64,000 nucleotides of DNA, from positions 4,995,501 through 5,059,500 of the forward strand of contig NZ_CP104578.1 in the NCBI RefSeq assembly GCF_036826855.1. Direction: 5' to 3'. The position numbers were made by a program, and so were the translations under genes. The stretch is from Streptomyces sp. SJL17-4 (GTDB lineage Bacteria; Actinomycetota; Actinomycetes; Streptomycetales; Streptomycetaceae). This document shows, one piece after another, positions 61,535 to 64,000 of this stretch; the stretch's first letter is position 1; each line of letters begins with the position of its first letter. The notes below the pieces were generated by a model. It searched no databases and was not told where the DNA came from. It worked only from the letters and a program-made list of their open reading frames with translations.

Positions 61535-61591
61535 GGGGGCGAGGGTGGGGGTACGGTGTCGTCCCACACAGCGACCGGGAGTGTCACGGCG

Positions 61592-62077
61592 ATGAGCACG
61601 CAGCAAGGTCTCACCCACATCGACGAGGCGGGCGCGGCCCGCATGGTCGACGTCTCCGCGAAGGACGTCACGTCCCGCACGGCGCGGGCCAGCGGGCGGG
61701 TCCTCGTCTCGCCGCGCGTGATCGAGCTGCTGCGCGGCGAGGGCGTCCCGAAGGGCGACGCGCTCGCCACGGCCCGGATCGCCGGGATCATGGGCGCCAA
61801 GAAGACCCCGGACCTCATCCCGCTCTGCCACCCGCTGGCCGTCTCTGGCGTGACCCTGGACCTGGCGGTCACCGACGACGCGGTCGAGATCCTGGCGACG
61901 GTGAAGACCACGGACCGCACGGGCGTGGAGATGGAGGCCCTGACGGCGGTCTCGGTGGCGGCCCTGACAGTGGTCGACATGGTGAAGGCGGTCGACAAGG
62001 GCGCGGTCATCTCCGACGTACGGGTGGAGGAGAAGACGGGCGGAAAGTCGGGCCACTGGACACGGGGCGAGTCGTGA
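61592..62077 (+). CDS. moaC: Cyclic pyranopterin monophosphate synthase
   Basis: 161 residues from ATG 61592 (MSTQQGLTHIDEAGAARMVDVSAKDVTSRTA), with GGGAG 11 bases upstream. Conserved blocks: KGDALATARIAGIMGAKKTPDLIPLCHPLAVSG, TDRTGVEMEALTAVSVAALTVVDMVKAVDK and the active-site lysines. It forms cyclic pyranopterin in molybdenum cofactor synthesis. The stop overlaps the next start (GTGA). Confidence 0.94.
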   Translation: MSTQQGLTHIDEAGAARMVDVSAKDVTSRTARASGRVLVSPRVIELLRGEGVPKGDALATARIAGIMGAKKTPDLIPLCHPLAVSGVTLDLAVTDDAVEILATVKTTDRTGVEMEALTAVSVAALTVVDMVKAVDKGAVISDVRVEEKTGGKSGHWTRGES

Positions 62078-62652
62078 CGCGCGGGGGCCGGGTGTCGGGC
62101 GTCCACGAGCACGAGCACGAGCACGAGCACGAGGAGCCGTCCGGCGGTACCGAGGAGGTTCCGGCGGCGGCCTACCGCGCCCTCGTCGTGACGGCCTCGA
62201 ACCGGGCGTCGGCCGGGGTGTACGAGGACAAGGGCGGCCCGATGATCGCCGAGGGGCTGACCCGGATGCGCTTCGCCGTGGAAGGCCCCCAGGTCGTCCC
62301 GGACGGGGCGCCGGTCGAGGCCGCCCTGCGTGCCGGGATCGCCGCCGGGTACGACCTGATCGTCACGACCGGCGGTACGGGCATCTCGCCCACCGACGAG
62401 ACGCCCGAGGTGACCCGCCGGGTCCTGGAGCGGGAGATCCCGGGCATCCCGGAGGCGATCCGGGCGTACGGCCGGGAGAAGGTGCCGACGGCGGCGCTCT
62501 CGCGGGGCCTCGCGGGGGTCGCGGGCAGCACGCTGATCGTGAACCTGCCCGGGTCGTCCGGCGGCGTACGGGACGGGCTGACCGTCCTGGAGCCGATCCT
62601 GCGCCACGCCGTCGACCAGATCCGCGGTGGCGACCACCCGAGACCGTCGTGA
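62074..62652 (+). CDS. MogA/MoaB-family molybdopterin adenylyltransferase
   Basis: 192 residues from GTG 62074, overlapping moaC. A HEHEHEHEHEE tract at 11-21 precedes the MogA/MoaB fold: ALVVTASNRASAGVYEDKGGPMIAEGL, YDLIVTTGGTGISPTDETPEVTRRVLEREIPGIPEAIRA and AGSTLIVNLPGSSGGVRDGL. It adenylylates molybdopterin before metal insertion. The stop overlaps the next start. Confidence 0.9.
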   Translation: MTRGGRVSGVHEHEHEHEHEEPSGGTEEVPAAAYRALVVTASNRASAGVYEDKGGPMIAEGLTRMRFAVEGPQVVPDGAPVEAALRAGIAAGYDLIVTTGGTGISPTDETPEVTRRVLEREIPGIPEAIRAYGREKVPTAALSRGLAGVAGSTLIVNLPGSSGGVRDGLTVLEPILRHAVDQIRGGDHPRPS

Positions 62653-63260
62653 TCCCGACCTGGCCGGTCGTCCTCGTGGACGGAGAGGTGCTGCTCCGTC
62701 CGATAAAGATGCGTGACCACGCGGCCTGGCGCGAGGTGAACCGGCGCAACCGGGAGTGGCTGCGGCCCTGGGAGGCGACGGTTCCGCCGCCCTCTCCCGG
62801 CGGGCCGGTGGCGCAGCGGCCGACGTACCGTCAGATGGTCCGCCATCTGCGGTCGGAGGCGAACGCCGGGCGGATGCTGCCGTTCGTGATCGAGTACCGG
62901 GGGCGGCTGGTCGGGCAGTTGACGGTCGCGGGCATCACCTGGGGCTCGATGTGCTCCGGGCACGTGGGCTACTGGGTGGACAGCGAGGTGGCCGGCCGCG
63001 GTGTCATGCCGACGGCGGTCGCGCTGGCGGTCGACCACTGCTTCCGTGTGGTGGGTCTGCACCGGATGGAGGTGTGCATCCGTCCGGAGAACGGACCTTC
63101 GCGCCGGGTCGTCGAGAAACTCGGGTTCCGCGAGGAGGGGCTGCGGCCCCGCTACCTCCACATCGACGGCGCGTGGCGGGACCATCTGGTCTTCGCGCTG
63201 ACGGCGGAGGAGGTGCCGGAGGGGCTGCTGCGCCGCTGGCATCGGGCGAGAATAAAATAA
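62649..63260 (+). CDS. GNAT-family N-acetyltransferase (RimJ-like)
   Basis: 203 residues from GTG 62649, overlapping the previous gene (GTGA). RimJ/RimL-type pattern: VLLRPIKMRDHAAWREVNRRNREWLRPWE, FVIEYRGRLVGQLTVAGI, VGYWVDSEVAGRGVMPTAVALAVDHCF (acetyl-CoA site) and HRMEVCIRPENGPSRRVVEKLGFREEGLRPRYL. It probably acetylates protein N-termini. Last of the coupled run; ends in TAA. Confidence 0.92.
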   Translation: MIPTWPVVLVDGEVLLRPIKMRDHAAWREVNRRNREWLRPWEATVPPPSPGGPVAQRPTYRQMVRHLRSEANAGRMLPFVIEYRGRLVGQLTVAGITWGSMCSGHVGYWVDSEVAGRGVMPTAVALAVDHCFRVVGLHRMEVCIRPENGPSRRVVEKLGFREEGLRPRYLHIDGAWRDHLVFALTAEEVPEGLLRRWHRARIK

Positions 63261-63297
63261 GTGTTCGAATTCAATCGGTAGTCGGCAGTCAATCGAT

Positions 63298-63362
63298 CTG
63301 AACAATCACAAAAAAGTTCAGTGATATCAGCCAGATCGTGCGACACACCGGGCCAATTGGCC
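63298..63362. promoter_or_regulatory. AT-richer gap with dyads before glpR
   Basis: CTGAAC (63298-63303) and GTTCAG (63316-63321) form an inverted repeat, and GGCCAATTGGCC (63351-63362) is a perfect 12-bp palindrome. The region stands out for low GC. A -10 TACCGT (63385-63390) 7 bases before the GTG suggests leaderless expression of the next gene. Confidence 0.45.
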
Positions 63363-63397
63363 GATGCCGTCGCGCGAACCCCTCTACCGTGTGAGGC

Positions 63398-64000
63398 GTG
63401 AGCAGCAGCGGCCTCATCTACGCAGTCATCGTCGGGGCCTGGGCCGCCTACTTGGTACCGATGTGGCTCCGCAGGCAGGACGAGCTGAACGAAGCCCGTC
63501 CGACGGAACGCTTCAGCACCGCCATCCGGCTGCTTTCCGGACGGGCGGGCATGGAGCGCCGATATGCCAAGGAGCTCAAGGAGCGGGACCGTACGGCGGA
63601 GGGTCCGACGCCCGACGTGGACCCGGACGTGGAAACCGAGCATTTGAGCTCGGTCGACGTCCGGGCGTTTTCCGCGCCCGCGGCCAGAACGGAAGCGCGC
63701 CTGGAACTCCCCGAACGGGAACCGGCGCCGCAACCCGCCGCGAACCCCGCGCCGAGCCCCGCCCCGGCGCCGGCCCGCCCCGCCACGGGCGCGGCGGCCG
63801 AGCGCGCCCGCCGCGGCAAGGTCCTCGCCCGCCGCCGCCGCACCACGACGCTGCTCTTCGCCGGCTTCACCCTCGGCGCGGTCGTCGCCGCCGTCGGCGG
63901 GGTCGCCTTCCTGTGGGTGCCGGCCGTGCCCGCGCTGCTCCTCAGCGCGTACATCGTGCACCTGCGGGTCCAGGAACGCCGCCGCTTCGTGTACGTGATG
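63398..64000 (+). CDS. GlpR/SepX-type membrane protein (partial, runs off the window)
   Basis: 201 codons from GTG 63398 without a stop. A short outside start and one membrane helix (LIYAVIVGAWAAYLVPMWLRRQDE, about 4-22) are followed by a charged cytoplasmic region (ERFSTAIRLLSGRAGMERRYAKELKERD), a Pro/Ala-rich linker (105-130), a basic patch and two helices (TTTLLFAGFTLGAVVAAVGGVAF, PAVPALLLSAYIVHLRVQ). This matches the Glp receptor family of actinobacteria, which includes Streptomyces SepX, a hyphal septation protein. Its position behind glp and moaC fits that identity. Confidence 0.72.
   Translation, partial: MSSSGLIYAVIVGAWAAYLVPMWLRRQDELNEARPTERFSTAIRLLSGRAGMERRYAKELKERDRTAEGPTPDVDPDVETEHLSSVDVRAFSAPAARTEARLELPEREPAPQPAANPAPSPAPAPARPATGAAAERARRGKVLARRRRTTTLLFAGFTLGAVVAAVGGVAFLWVPAVPALLLSAYIVHLRVQERRRFVYVM

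Noticed and set aside
63342..63346. A WhiA-type GACAC element before glpR
   Set aside because: A single five-base match is expected by chance and no supporting context is present.

Overview
The window is high-GC DNA with Streptomyces-type coding bias (GGC/CTC/GAG-rich codons, many GTG and some TTG starts, leaderless start sites). The gene content points the same way: a Streptomyces-type HrdD principal-like sigma factor with a sigma-R-type promoter, a fruR-fruK-fruA operon, a gephyrin-like Glp with its GlpR/SepX-type membrane partner, and several TetR/MarR/WYL-regulated exporters. I call it a Streptomyces chromosome segment. No rRNA, tRNA or CRISPR array is visible.

Layout. 0-3 kb: a partial membrane protein on the minus strand, a membrane-anchored protein and a lipoprotein, with sparse coding. 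3-10 kb (minus): DrrAB-type ABC exporter, MMPL/RND exporter, GtrA-like protein, DUF4097 protein and a HicB/ribbon-helix-helix regulator; the regulator promoter and the ABC promoter share an array of TGGCGCCA-type half-sites. 10-18.6 kb: acyl-CoA ligase, secreted M6 protease, TetR + DHA2 exporter, MarR + LigB-type dioxygenase, questin-oxidase-like protein. 19-22 kb: hrdD followed by an IS110-family element with a candidate bridge-RNA leader. 22-28.7 kb: WYL regulator/MFS pair (both frameshifted) and the fructose PTS operon. 28.8-35.5 kb: collagen-like secreted protein, glycosyltransferase, DUF6227-like protein, P1 peptidase, LtrA protein, sirohydrochlorin-chelatase-like protein.

35.9-48.6 kb is the most unusual part: a NirB-NirD fusion, NarK, pyruvate formate-lyase (PflB) with its activase, and an operon of a membrane protein, a molybdopterin oxidoreductase, a four-cluster ferredoxin and a Rieske protein. 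Together these suggest a low-oxygen nitrite/nitrate and formate module, which is unexpected in a genus regarded as aerobic. 49-64 kb: MscL, an SAF-domain protein, MTA phosphorylase, FmdB, MFS, a K+/H+ antiporter, a penicillin acylase-like enzyme, 5-FTHF cyclo-ligase, GalU, Glp, MoaC, MogA, a GNAT enzyme and GlpR (runs off the end).

Two patterns cross the whole window. First, at least nine otherwise well-conserved genes carry small indels, many of them one base short in a run of G or C. Either the sequence contains consensus errors or this strain has many recent lesions; the genes are described as if repaired and flagged. Second, several genes have short tandem duplications that include or abut their own stop codon.
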